A DNA stretch of 64,000 nt, from the NCBI RefSeq assembly GCF_009730915.1, contig NC_052476.1:20441257-20505256 (forward strand). Direction: 5' to 3'. Positions 1-12,076 of the stretch are shown here, in pieces. The position numbers and the translations under genes were made by a program. The first letter of the stretch is position 1. Every line of letters starts with the position of its first letter. The notes beneath the pieces were generated by a model. The model was given only the letters and a program-made list of their open reading frames with translations. It was not told the origin of the DNA and did not search any database. Source of the DNA: Dioscorea cayenensis subsp. rotundata. Its lineage: Eukaryota; Streptophyta; Magnoliopsida; Dioscoreales; Dioscoreaceae.

Positions 1-363
1 AAACAAAAACAAATAAAATAAAAAAACTGAAAAGAGGACCACTGCTGAGAGGATGAAATCCACCGAGAGACGACAGAGATGTTTTTTTTTTCAAATATGA
101 AATCTTATTAACCTGCTCATATTTATTTTAGGATGAATCTCAATAATATTTTGTAAATACTTAATTATCTTGAATATATCAACCATTTGTTTTGTTGTAT
201 TTTTTTAACATCTCAAGAGAACAAAATAAATATCTTATTCGTCCTTCAAAATTTTTTAATTTCTTATGGATTTTTTAGTAGGATTTGAAACTAGATGAAG
301 TTTTACGGCATGCAAATATGGTATTATTTTTTACTTATAAAAACTAATTACACATCGATGTAG

Positions 364-2213
364 ATCCAACGGCGGAGGTGATAGCATTATCACCGACAAC
401 ACTAATGGCAACAAACCGGTTTGTGTGCGAGATATGCAACAAAGGGTTTCAACGAGACCAGAACTTACAACTACACCGGCGAGGTCACAACCTGCCATGG
501 AAGTTGAGGCAAAGAACAAGCACTGAGATAAAGAAAAGAGTGTATATATGCCCAGAAGTGACATGTGTGCACCATAACCCTAATAGAGCTCTAGGGGACT
601 TGACAGGGATCAAGAAACACTTTTGTAGGAAACATGGAGAGAAGAAATGGAAGTGTGATAAGTGTTCAAAGAAGTATGCTGTGCAGTCTGATTGGAAAGC
701 TCATTCTAAGACTTGTGGCACTAAAGAGTATAAGTGTGATTGTGGCACCATTTTCTCAAGGTAATTACTTTTATTTATGCATATCTATATATAATCTAGA
801 TAAGATTAGAGATTAAGTTATAGTTATTCATATGGCAGTTTTCTCATTTTATAGTTTAAAAGATATGTTTAAAGCATGTGGCATGATGAACTTGTGATAT
901 TTTCACTGTTATGATTTTTTATATATATATATATATATATTTCTTTTATAGAAAATAATTGTAATGTAAACCAAAATCATAAATAAAAAACAAAAACAAC
1001 ATACAACTTCAATTTTGAAGACTAGTATGTGATATGAGTGATATTGGCATAGCTTTATAGTGACTTTAACAAGTAGTTTTGAGTTCAAATAGACGAAAAC
1101 AACTTAGATCAATTTATAACATGAGTAAAAGTAGTAGAGTTTTAAAGTAGTTTTAACTAGTAGTTTTGAGTTCGAATTATATAAAAAAACAAAAATCTAC
1201 TTGAAAAAATCTACCTTTATAGTATTTTTACTATCTTTGTCTCAGATAAGTTTAGAGAGCATGGCTTTTAGAAACCGACGAGTTTAAAAAAAAAAAAAAT
1301 CAATATTAAAGAGTATAATGAGTAATTTTTTTTTCTGAAAACAAAATGAACAACCCTAAACAATTTGCCAATACAATGCAAAAAACAAAGATTTAAGTGT
1401 TGAAATATAACTGTTCTTAATTAATGATTGACAGGAGAGACAGCTTCATCACTCACAGAGCTTTCTGTGATGCCCTAACAGAAGAGAACAACAACAACAA
1501 CAACAAAGGCTTACTAGTACCACTACCACTACAAATACCAATACCAACAGAGAATGCTAATAACAATACTAATAAGAAGCAGCATCATCATGCAACATTA
1601 ATGGCAGAATTCTCTCCAGACTTGAAGAACCACTTAATGTCAATGCCACTGATCAAGCCTCTAACCATGGCAGCAGCAGGACCAAGCTCCATGATCTTCA
1701 GTCCTCATACAGACTCATCACCACCGTCTTCGGCTTCATTACAGCTCGGCGGAAGTCACTCATCGGCGCACATGTCGGCGACAGTGCTGCTGCAAAAAGC
1801 AGCACAAATGGGAGCAATGGCAGCAAGTGAGAACATTATAAGATCACCACCACCACATATGTTGCAGAATAGATCATCATCAGGAATGGGTATGGCAGGA
1901 ATGGCAGGACTTGATATGAGAAATTTGGGTGTGTTTCATGACCAAACCAATATGAAAGCTGGTGGTGAAGGTGGTCATAGGGCAGTTGTTTTATGGTGGT
2001 AATATTAATTATAAGATGGGACAAAGGGAGTGGGAGATGATGACTGTGGATTATATGGGAGTGGATAGAGGGAGGAGTAGTACTACTACTAGTAGTAGTG
2101 TGCATGGATTTGGGCATGCTTTTCAATGTCCAGTTATGGGAATGCATGGACATGGACATGGACATGGACATGGACAGACTGGGATTTTGGAGAAAACTAT
2201 GGAGGATGTTTAG
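364..2213 (+). CDS. IDD: IDD-family C2H2 zinc-finger transcription factor, 5'-partial
   Basis: Nuclear DNA-binding protein of the plant INDETERMINATE DOMAIN family. Two exons are visible, 364-760 and 1435 onward; the first exon, with the N-terminus and NLS, lies before the window, and 1-363 is intron ending in an AG. The reading starts inside the conserved PxAEVIALSPTTLMATNRF block. Four fingers follow: FVCEICNKGF..H, YICPEVTC..H, WKCDKCSKKY and the C2HC finger YKCDCGTIFSRRDSF split by the intron. The family motif MSATVLLQKAAQMGA is at about 1774-1818. The open frame stops at 2002, but the other conserved C-terminal motif (MTVDYMGV, from about 2040) and a His-Gly repeat are in another frame that ends at 2213. 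A one-base break is therefore likely near 1985-1992. Family assignment is firm; the subfamily is not. Confidence 0.92.
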
Positions 2214-3112
2214 GTGATTTTTGTAGTGGGTTTGTTTGTAGTGAAATATGTTAATTATTAGTGAAGATATATATATATATATATATATGTAAGGGAGTAT
2301 GTTTTTAAGAGAGTTTTTTTATGTCTAATAATAATGTTCACTTTCTAGTGAAACTACTAAAACAAAGGAGAAAAATTGGGTTTTGTTTTGTTGTTCAATG
2401 GAATGGTTCTTTTTCAGGAAGTTGGAATCATTTAGGATTTTGAAATTTTTTTATTTTTTTTTTTTTTTAAGATATTAAGCATGTGAAATTATAACTAAGA
2501 AAACAACTACAATGAAGTGGTCTATATAGTGCTAGTCTTATAAAAAGAAACACTGGAGATTGAAAAAGACATTACGAAAATTAAACAAGGAAAAACAAAT
2601 GTGATGATGTTCCACAAATCAAACTTTTTTTTTTATATATATTTATATATTTTGGATTTATTGAATGATGCTCAAAAGTATCTCATTTCTGAGTCTGAAA
2701 CACACTGCTGCTCCAGCAAAGAATTAAATGTGAAAAACAAAAAGGTAAACATATTACTATTACATATGATTGACATGTCACTTGAGAAAGGATGGCACAA
2801 GAGAAATAAATGAGCTCTCAAAAGTAATGAAAAACAAATTTAAGATAAACAAAGGCTTATTTTCCACATAATACAACTCAAAAATCATTTGAACTTTCTA
2901 ACAGCAGAAATTCAGAGAAGTCTGGGATGAATCACAAATCCAAATGATCAAGATGTGCATATAATTTACTAGAAGTTCCACTTGGTTTTTTTCTGCAACA
3001 TCTTCAGAGTTCGAATACCGGACGAGGTTGATCAGAAGAAGGGTAAATATCACACATCTGCCGAAAGGGAAACGAGAGAGAAATCTGGTACCATCTTTGT
3101 CAAAATTTTGGT
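2214..3112. other. convergent spacer between IDD and eRF3 genes
   Basis: No gene seen. It holds the 3' flanks of the two converging genes, an (AT)n run at about 2268-2288 and T-rich tracts near 2450-2470 and 2627-2660. Short ORFs here (for example 2601-2813) have no codon or family support. Confidence 0.6.
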
Positions 3113-6100
3113 TTATGCTGAAAATGAGGAGCTTCCTGCTGGTGGAAGCGCGACGACTTTTCCTATCGCAATTGTTCTCCCTGGAAAACACGTTCACAGG
3201 GTTGAGTTATCATTTGTCGTGGACTTGTAAAGATAACAAGCAAAAAGCCAATGCGGTGATTCAATCTTTTACCTTCGGTTCGTAGGGTGAACCTGCCCAA
3301 CTGCGGATAATCAGCAAAATTCTCGACGCAGATTAGATTGCTCACCTAGGAAATAGAGTAAATAAAATGGTAAATACAAGAGGAACATTAATTTATTGTT
3401 TCAACCTATTTGATTCAGAGGCTAGACCTGGATTCGGCACAAGACAGCAGCCCCTGCCTTAACAAAAAGAGGTTTTTTCTTTGCCTTCTTCTTCTTTGGA
3501 TCATCGTCTTTCTTCTTCTTCATATCAATTTCTTCTATAAGCTCAACAATTTCACACTCCTCACTGACTGCATGAATGTGCAGCACTGCTTTGTAACCAG
3601 CAGTAAAAATGGCCTGGCATGGTAAAAAGAGTATGATATAGAAACTGATATCTTCCATTAATATAGCTATCACTAACAGCAATGAGCACTTACATTGTCA
3701 ACTAATTCCAGAATTTGCAACTGGGCTTTAAATTCAAAAGTAGCAGGGACTGAACTTGCTGCATGGATTAGCGACAACAATAAGAAACAATATCAGTGGA
3801 AACATAGCATCTTCAGTAATAAACAAGTAGATCCAATAACAGACACCAATCATCATAGACAGTAGCAGAAATGAAGAAACAGCAAGGCTTTGGTTCTCAC
3901 TCATTCCCTTATTAGACCTAGTAATTTCTGTAGCAAATAAAAAATCTCAACTGTGCTAATTTTTGAAGTTTCAATGCAAGTAACTATGCAGAGATGTTTT
4001 CACATGAGGGGAACATCATGTGACTTCATCCAGTTTGTACTCATTCAGATTCATGTAATTTTGAAGAGGATGAATTTACTAACCAATATTATATTATTCA
4101 TGACATGGAATGCCAGATGATGGTTAAGAAAAAACAATAATAATCCCAATGGAAGCAGCTGAGTCATGACAGAACATACCAATGCTTGAGAGCACAAACC
4201 CAGTCAAAATTTCCTCTTCTTCAACCCCAGACAGTTTAACCCTTAAATTTTCACCAGGCCCAGCTCTAGTAACCTTATCTTCATCACAATAAACAGCAAC
4301 CACTTTCACCTGAGCCTGAAAATGACCAATAAAAAGAAATGAGTATGTTCAAATCATCGAGAAAACAATGTGGAAGGAACCATACAATAACCAGATTGAT
4401 GAAAAGGATTTAGTACTTTATTGGGCATGATCAATAAGCTATCGCCTTCCTGGATGCTTCCCGACTCTACTTTGCCCATGACAACTGTTCCCATGTCTTT
4501 GTATTTATCAATGATTGGCATCCTGCTTGCCAAAATTTATCCATCAAAACTAACAGAAGATGGAGTGGCCTGATAGAATTTTAAGATATGAAACAGAAGT
4601 AAACAGCAAAAAGATTGATTTCATACCTTAGCGGACCATTGGGGTCACGCAATGGAACTTGAATGGAATCCAGGACTTCAAAAAGACATGGACCATCCCA
4701 CCATCCACAGGTTTTTTTTTCTACTCTAGTCTTCATATTGGTGCCAACCAAACCAGAAATAGGAAGAAATTGAACATCTACAGATACGCATGCAGAACTT
4801 GCATCAGTTGTGAATATTGACTTTTCACATTAAAGCAACTCTAGCTTGACAGTTATTAAGTCTCCCCATTATGGCAACCAAAAAACAAAAATTATTTGCC
4901 TTTATTTAGAGTCAGACACAAATGGTTGGCAGAAATTCCAGAAACATAATTAATATCTAGAAATGAGACAAAATGATCATACATAGCAATGGATAGTATT
5001 GTACTGTCCAGAACTTTAGAATTCAGATCTTGAAAATACTCAATTGAAATACATCTAATGAGAAACACAATAACCAGTATCACTATCGACCTAAATTTCA
5101 ATTACTAAACTGGACTGGGCTCTATCCTAAACCTTTTTACCCCACCAATCTTCCATGCGTTGGCATATCCCATATTCCAACAATCCAAACATAGCATTAA
5201 GAGGAAAGTGATGGCTCGTAACCATGAACCATGACAGTGTTCAGAGATATAGTAAAATTTCTCATATTTCCAGAAAAGATTTGGACCCTGGTCTACCTGT
5301 TGTTACCCTGTTTATTTTGCAATTTGTACAATAAATTATATCTTAAATCAGCTGTTCCATTGTTCAAAATTTGAAGGAAATTTTTAAGTTCCAGTTTGTT
5401 ACTCATTTCACTAGACACATGGGCTCGATCTAAGCAATGACAAATTTTTATGTTCATTCACTATGTCTAGTTGTGAACTCTGACCAAGTAGGGAGTCCAG
5501 TTCAGTTGGATCAAGGTCACCCACAAAGTTTAATAGTTCTGGAGATACCTAATAATTCCAACTGACGCCTCTAATTTAAAGAAGCAGGCAAATCAAATGT
5601 CACAACAGAAGCACAATACCCAATCATGTCATGGATCACAACTTACCCTCAAGTCAAGTCAACTAAGAAGCCTTTTCCAAGTGGGAAGTAAAAAAATTTC
5701 TGGCCAGAAACCCACTCCACATCAAACCAGTGCTGAAGGCTATAGACTTCCTTCATCCTTAATCTAAATTTTCTGTTGCATATGTCAACATTCTGATATA
5801 TGATAACTTCAAACAATCATTAAAATTAAACCAATCCATCTTTGTCTTGAGTGTCTTGAGTACCAATACATGCATATCCTTTTATGGGCATATGGTTTAG
5901 ACAATTGTAATCTTGTAGAACAATTCCAACACCTCCAACAGACAGATAAATCATGCAGCATAAGCACAATTGGCATTGTTGTCTCATGATAGTGGACTGG
6001 CCCAGGAAATGTTCAAATAGATATACATATAAAACATGCCAGTCATAAGAAAAATGAAAAGTACCAAGAAGGTGGAGTCAGATAAATATCATAAAAAGGG

Positions 6101-9100
6101 GAAAAGAAAAATTCAAACCTGGTATAATTCAAGAAAGAGAGAAAGGGAGAAAGCCCAATTCATATTAGTCACTGGAGTATAGTTCTCATAAACCAATATA
6201 AATAATTAAATTAAAAATCTAATCCCAACCTTTCTTCACATTATAACCCGAAGATCTTAAGAAAGGGACCATCTTAGACTCAATCTCATCAAACCTGAAA
6301 GTAACAGGCACATGATTTGTGGAGAAATCCAGATATCATGTTAGAAAATTTAAAATTTAGTTGCTGAAAATGGAACACAAAATAAGCAAAGCACCTTTCT
6401 TTGGACCATCCTACAGTATGGTCGTCCATTTTGTTCACAACTACAACCAACTTAGAAACACCCAATGTTTTTGCAAGTTGGACATGTTCACGGGTCTGCC
6501 CCCCCTTCTCATAACCAGTTTCAAACTCCCCCTTCCGAGCGGATATAACCTATTAAAACAATGTTAGAAAAAATATGTAGCATATACAAGCAGGAAAACT
6601 ATGAAAAAGGAGCAGGCCAGTATAAATAACTTACAAGAACACCAACATCGGCTTGAGATGCACCACTGATCATGTTTGGCACATAACTTTTGTGGCCCTG
6701 CAAAAATTAACAATTAGGATAAAAAGGAAACTAAAAGCTGGCAAGCATTTATCAATGTAGGACACAGTAAATTGGACAAATGAAAATCTCAAAGCAAGTG
6801 AACATCAAGCGGTAACTTTGACAGATTCTCTTGGCAACATTGGTAACTCTAATCATTGAACTATACACCATCAAAATGCATGCCTTGTTCTTCTTTCAAA
6901 TTTCACACATTAAACCCAATGTATTGACTCAAAAACTCATTTACCAGGATAAACTCCACACAAGTAGAGGATGAAAGGGAGAAACAGAGCCATGGATTGC
7001 AAAAAGTTACCAACCAACCAAAGGACACCAAAATGGAATTAAGCAAATAAGCAATCATGGGTATAAAAAACACATCACCAAGACAACAGCCAAAAATTCA
7101 GGGATAATGAAGGCTGAGAAATATGACCGTACTGGAGCATCCAATATTGTGAACCTCGTGTTTTCTGTCTCAAAATGAGCTCTGCCAACCTCCACTGTCT
7201 TCCCCTGAGCATAAATAAAACAAACCACAAAAAATATAAGGAAATATGTAGACAATCATCATCATTGCTATAGAATATAGACCACTGTCATGCCAATAAT
7301 TGCCATTCTGCATATATGTAGTTCTGCAATTTGTCCATCATAAGAACCAATATATCTAAAAGAGAAAAAAAAAATCACCCAGAGCAAACTCCGCAAACGG
7401 TGAGAACTTATTAAGGAAGTTGAAATCCTGTAACTGAATTGAAAAAATAGTAGACAAACGCAAATATAACATACCTTTACACGCTCTTCCTCGTTAGTGT
7501 CCATGATATAGGCCATATACCTACAACAAAATAAGTCAAAAAATTGAACAATACTTGAGGGGGAGTATACACGCATCCCTGAGCAAAAATAGTGCCGCTA
7601 ATGCTTGTCTTAAAGGAGAATGCAAATAGATGCATGGCACTCAAGAACCACAGATACTATGAATCAAGATGTTAAAATATTTTCAACTCCTGATTTAATG
7701 TCTCAAAAGATACTCTAACAGGGGATGCAGGCAGTTGATTTTGTTGCCTACAGTCGCCATCTCGCTGGTTTTGTTTAATGTCACAAAAGATACTCTGATT
7801 TAAGGCCACATATTTTGTGCTCCTAATTTTGTTGCCTGTGGTCGCCAACTCACTGTGCCGTCCTATTGCTCTCTCACCCATGCACCACTAGCATTGCCAT
7901 CTCACCCGCCATCATGCCACAATCTTCCCTCTTCACAAGCACTGAGAACGAGACTTAATGAGCTGAGCTTCAACTTGGCTCATTTAGCTTGAGTACAGCT
8001 CACAGGCTTGGCTCATTTGCACCCCAAGTGACAAGCCTCACTTCCGCTGGGCAGTTGGCACTAGATTACTGTGGCAATAGCTAATATTTGCATGTATGTG
8101 ATATAAAATGTGTTATTCTTCAGAAGCATTGGCAGTGTATCTGATACCCGTCAATTGATTCAGTTATTTACTTATTTTCAAGTCTGTCTTATTTTAAAAG
8201 TCAGGTGCATATTCCTTTACATGGGACTTTTTCTTTTCTTTCTAGAATTTGTTGTATGTTTACCTTAATTACAAACCAAACAAAAAAGGTAACCTGCTGT
8301 AATAAAAGTGATAAAAATTAAAATATGTAACAAGAAAATACCAGCTTTCTCGACTTTTGTCTTTTGCTTCTTTTTCATATTTTTGAATAGTTCGATCATC
8401 CACCTGACCGCTGAGGAAAAGTATTTGCCCTCCAGTTGTGGATTTACCAGCATCTGCATTCATAAAAGCAACAGAATTCAGTAAATACATAAGTGCATAC
8501 GGTACATACCAATTTTAACAGCTAGGCAAGTGAAACAAACCAGACATGAATCGGGCTATATGGCTCAGGATTGAATAACCATGAGATAAGAAGGAAAAAA
8601 AACTTAACATAAATCCTGTCCATGTAAAGAAACAGTGGTGTAAACTTACCAACATGACCAATGAAAACAACATTTAGGTGACGTTTCTTGGCCTCATCCT
8701 TCACTTCTAAAACTTGAGCAATCTCAGGTTTAGCGATCTCTTTGTCTTTTGCTGTTAAGGAACCGACAAAACATTCGCATGGGTAAGAGAATAAATTCAA
8801 GAGGTAAACACTTAATTAAGAATGAATAGGTTATGTAAGGCATGATCAATATAGACCGAAAAACAGTAAGATAGACTGAAGATGCAGAGAGAAAAGCTTT
8901 AAACATTGGATGAAGGTGAGTATGATATGAAATTGAATTTTTATATAACCAGAGCCGACATAAGTCGCCCATAGAAGACCTCTACTTAGCTTAACAAACC
9001 TTTTAAGATTTCAGTGAAGCATATGGACATTCAATATGAAATGAAATGCCTAACATTTACTATGGAAAATTCTTGAAACTTGCCCGGTAACATTAATTAG

Positions 9101-10109
9101 AGAAACTTACCCTTTGGTTCCAATTGCAGTGACTGGAGGCCTGTTTGAATGTCCTCATTGCTATCTGAAAAAGAAGGTGCACAAGATAATTTAAACATGA
9201 GGAAAATAATTACAGGGCTGGTTTAGAAAGAGCCACAGCTACAACCATTTCTACATAAATGCTGTGGAATAAAATTTAGAAAGATCTACAAATAATATAT
9301 TCCTGGACTTAAATAAAAAGGTGACAAACCAGGAAATAAACAAACTCTAATATTGTTTTCAGCTTGAAATTAACAAACTAAACTTGTATAAGTACCACTC
9401 CATTTAGTATGCATCTCCTCTGGAATTATCACACTCAGGTAAAGACCCTTCTACCTACCAACTAAATGGAAAACAAAAATCACAAATTTGATCAACCTTA
9501 CAATAAACACACTCTAATATTGTTTTCAGCTTGAAATTAGCAAACTAAAGTTGTATAAGCACCACTCCATTTAGCATGCATCTCCTCTGGAATTATTACA
9601 TTCAGGTAAAGACCCTTCTACCTACCAACTAATTGGAAAATAAAAATCACAAATTTGATCAAGCTTACAATGAAAGGTCACATTTTGCTTTAGGTTATGT
9701 TACTGTTGCAATAAGGATACATAGAAAATCATATAAAAAAAATTATTTTCAGATGCCAAAAGAATTCTAGCTCTGATACACTTCCAAGCTTTAAGCAACA
9801 TCTATAGAATCTCAGATCACAAACACCATAGTAATTCAATTTCACACAAGTAATTCCTCAATCACAAAATCAACAGAACACGAAGAAAGATTAACGAAAT
9901 GCGAGAAGAGAATTCCTCAATTAAGACAGCACAAGAGATGAAGCACCTTGAGGTAAAGGCTGCGGCTCAGGAGGAGGATCTACGGTCTCAGCAGCGTGAT
10001 GGGCCACCGGCGCAGCGCCATCATCCTCCTTACTCCAATCATCAGCCACATCACCATCAACGACCACAGGTGGCGGCACGGCGACCTCGACTCTCGCTTC
10101 TTCGTCCAT
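3113..10109 (-). CDS. ERF3: eukaryotic peptide chain release factor GTP-binding subunit eRF3 (GSPT/SUP35 type), 16 exons
   Basis: Cytosolic translational GTPase that delivers eRF1 to stop codons. Exons on the minus strand: 10109-9947, 9164-9111, 8751-8650, 8453-8342, 7520-7475, 7204-7133, 6697-6635, 6549-6395, 6294-6230, 4777-4627, 4522-4417, 4315-4180, 3758-3694, 3613-3428, 3345-3273, 3180-3113. All phases join, giving 538 residues, close to the usual plant length. G1 GHVDAGKST is at about 104-112 (split by intron 3), G3 DAPGH at 181-185 and G4 NKMD at 243-246. The eRF3-type GKTVEVG replaces the EF1A switch sequence, which separates it from EF1A and HBS1. A lysine-rich insert (about 462-477) lies in the C-terminal domain, which ends in GRTIAIGKV. 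The N-terminal extension is short, acidic and Pro-rich. No lesions seen. Confidence 0.96.
7690..8060. repeat. repeat-derived sequence in eRF3 intron 4
   Basis: An approximately 85-bp unit is tandemly repeated (aaaagatactct, then ttgttgcct..gtcgcca) at about 7696-7765 and 7779-7850. It is followed by a stretch rich in 'ggctcattt' and 'gagct' steps (about 7955-8030) that resembles the degenerate ends of plant transposons. No coding potential. The repeat is seen directly; the transposon origin is a guess. Confidence 0.35.
9335..9668. repeat. 2 x 167-bp tandem duplication in eRF3 intron 1
   Basis: The segment beginning near 9335 (containing ctctaatattgttttcagc) recurs at about 9502 with only a few substitutions, and ends at about 9668 in a matching 'caaatttgatcaa.cttacaat'. 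It lies wholly in the first intron of eRF3. Confidence 0.85.
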
Positions 10110-12076
10110 CTACGGCGATTGGGAGGCGCGGCGACGGCAGCAACGGTGGAGGAGAAGAAGGAGAAGGTCTAGGGCTTTATAGTGACGATGAAGGCGGCGC
10201 TCTGGAGTTGGAGCTCTTCGGGCTTGCGTTTGGCCCAAGCAACTGCTTTTTTTTGCGAAAAAACCCCTGCGAATTGGGCTTGAAGTTTTGGGCCCAATAA
10301 AATGGGAATTACTTGTTTTGCGTATATATCCCTTAAAAAATACTTATTTATTCTTTTATTTTATTATTAAATTATAAATATAGTAGTAAGTAATGCATAT
10401 ATACAAACAATTTATAATAGTCTCGTCAGGGCGGAGCCAGAAAAATTTTTTTAGAGACCGAATAAAAAAAATAATGTTTAATTTTCACATAAATTAATTT
10501 AATTTATTGAAATTATATCAATTAGATGATTAAGTTTTGATATTATAGAAAGAGTTTCAGTAGTTTTTTTTTTGTGAAATATGCAACAATAATTGATTTC
10601 TTAGATTTATTATAATTTGTGAAAAAATAATAATAATAATAATAATAATAATAGTAATACATATAAAAAACCGCATGCTTTCAATTGCTAATATAAATTA
10701 AAGAATAAAAAAATTACATGATGAAATAATTTTTTGTATTTGAATAAATAAAAAAAAATACCCTGAAGCAAAAGGTTTGGGATGCCAGGACAATTCATGA
10801 CCATTAGGTTTTAGGTGAATTTTATAGCAAAATCAAAAATCCTAATGGCATATGGATAATTAATACATGTTTTATTTAAAATTATTTAATTATTTTATTT
10901 AGATTCTTATTAGGAATAATTATGCTTATCTTCTTTTTATTATTTTTTAAACTGAATTTATTGGATATAACTTATATTTTTTATTTATATAAATTTTATA
11001 TACTTTTTATATTATATAAAAAAAATTGTAAAATGTTGGGGTATATATACAAATATTAGATTTTGTGCAAATTATTATTATTTTTAACTAAACATGCCTT
11101 TCTTTTTTTTTTCTTTTTAATTTTTCAACACACCAAATTTCTAATTAGGAACTAAGAGCCTTTGAAACCAGTTATTTTAAGTGACTTTAAATTTTAATTG
11201 CTTGGACCAAGTTCATAGTAATGCCTTTTATTCTCTCTCAATTTTTTTTCATTTTGATATATACGCAGATAAATGTTTGAATATTAGAAATTTTTTTCCC
11301 ATATTTTTTAAATAACTAGTGTTTTTATATTTTATGTTTGTTAATTTTTTTTAATACTAACACAGTAACATTTCCTTGGTCTATTAGAACCTAAAGTCCT
11401 CTACCTTGTGGGCGACATAAATCTTACTGGCTGGGATTATCTTTAAAAAAAAACAAATATATAACATTCGCACTGAGTTCACTCTTGCAAAAGATTTTGA
11501 CAAAATCGACAAGTGACAAAACAAAAAAAAGTAGGTATAGAGGTGCATCAGTTACGGTGACTTGACTTACCTCTTGAGATACGACCGCTATGTAACCCTG
11601 GAAGAAAGAACAAGAGGTAAATAGGTGATCCTTACACAAAACTTCTATGAAATCATGCACATAAATTGTAATATAAGAGATTTGAATATGAGATTTCTCA
11701 ATTACAACTATGAATAATTACTATTGGGCTAATTCACGGTTTCTCTTGAAAAAAAGTTTGGATCCAAATTCAAGAAAGTTGAGAATTAATAAAAATGCAA
11801 AATAATATAAAAATAAAAATCATAATTTGAAATTACCAATATAAACATGATCACAATGGTCCGAACCCAATCAATCTAGGCTGTTTGGTTGGGTGAACCC
11901 ATTTCACATGTCCCTGCGGAACAACATAACAAATCCTGCTCCACCACCGTGCCACGCGTTACATAAGCCTCTTTCCACCTCCTTCCTATGAATTCACTTC
12001 TTGCCCGCGAACCAAGACCCAGCTCCAAATCAAACCCAACCTTTTTCCTCTCTAGATCTCGCGAAGGGGGGAAGCC
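10110..12076. promoter_or_regulatory. divergent intergenic region between eRF3 and ACBP start codons
   Basis: About 2 kb separates two genes transcribed away from each other, so both promoters must lie here. The 10110-10250 part is GC-richer (eRF3 5'UTR). From 10310 to 11900 it is strongly AT-rich with a (TAA)n microsatellite at 10627-10652. No clear TATA box can be assigned with confidence in such AT-rich DNA. A 'gggcggagccag' string at about 10430 resembles some plant transposon ends, but no partner terminus was found. Confidence 0.5.

Noticed and set aside
9899-10300. 133-codon plus-strand ORF
   Set aside because: Shadow of eRF3 exon 1 and its 5'UTR, which fits the minus-strand gene with 16 in-phase exons.
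10430-10475. 'gggcggagccag' as the end of a hAT-like MITE
   Set aside because: No inverted partner terminus or target duplication was found nearby.
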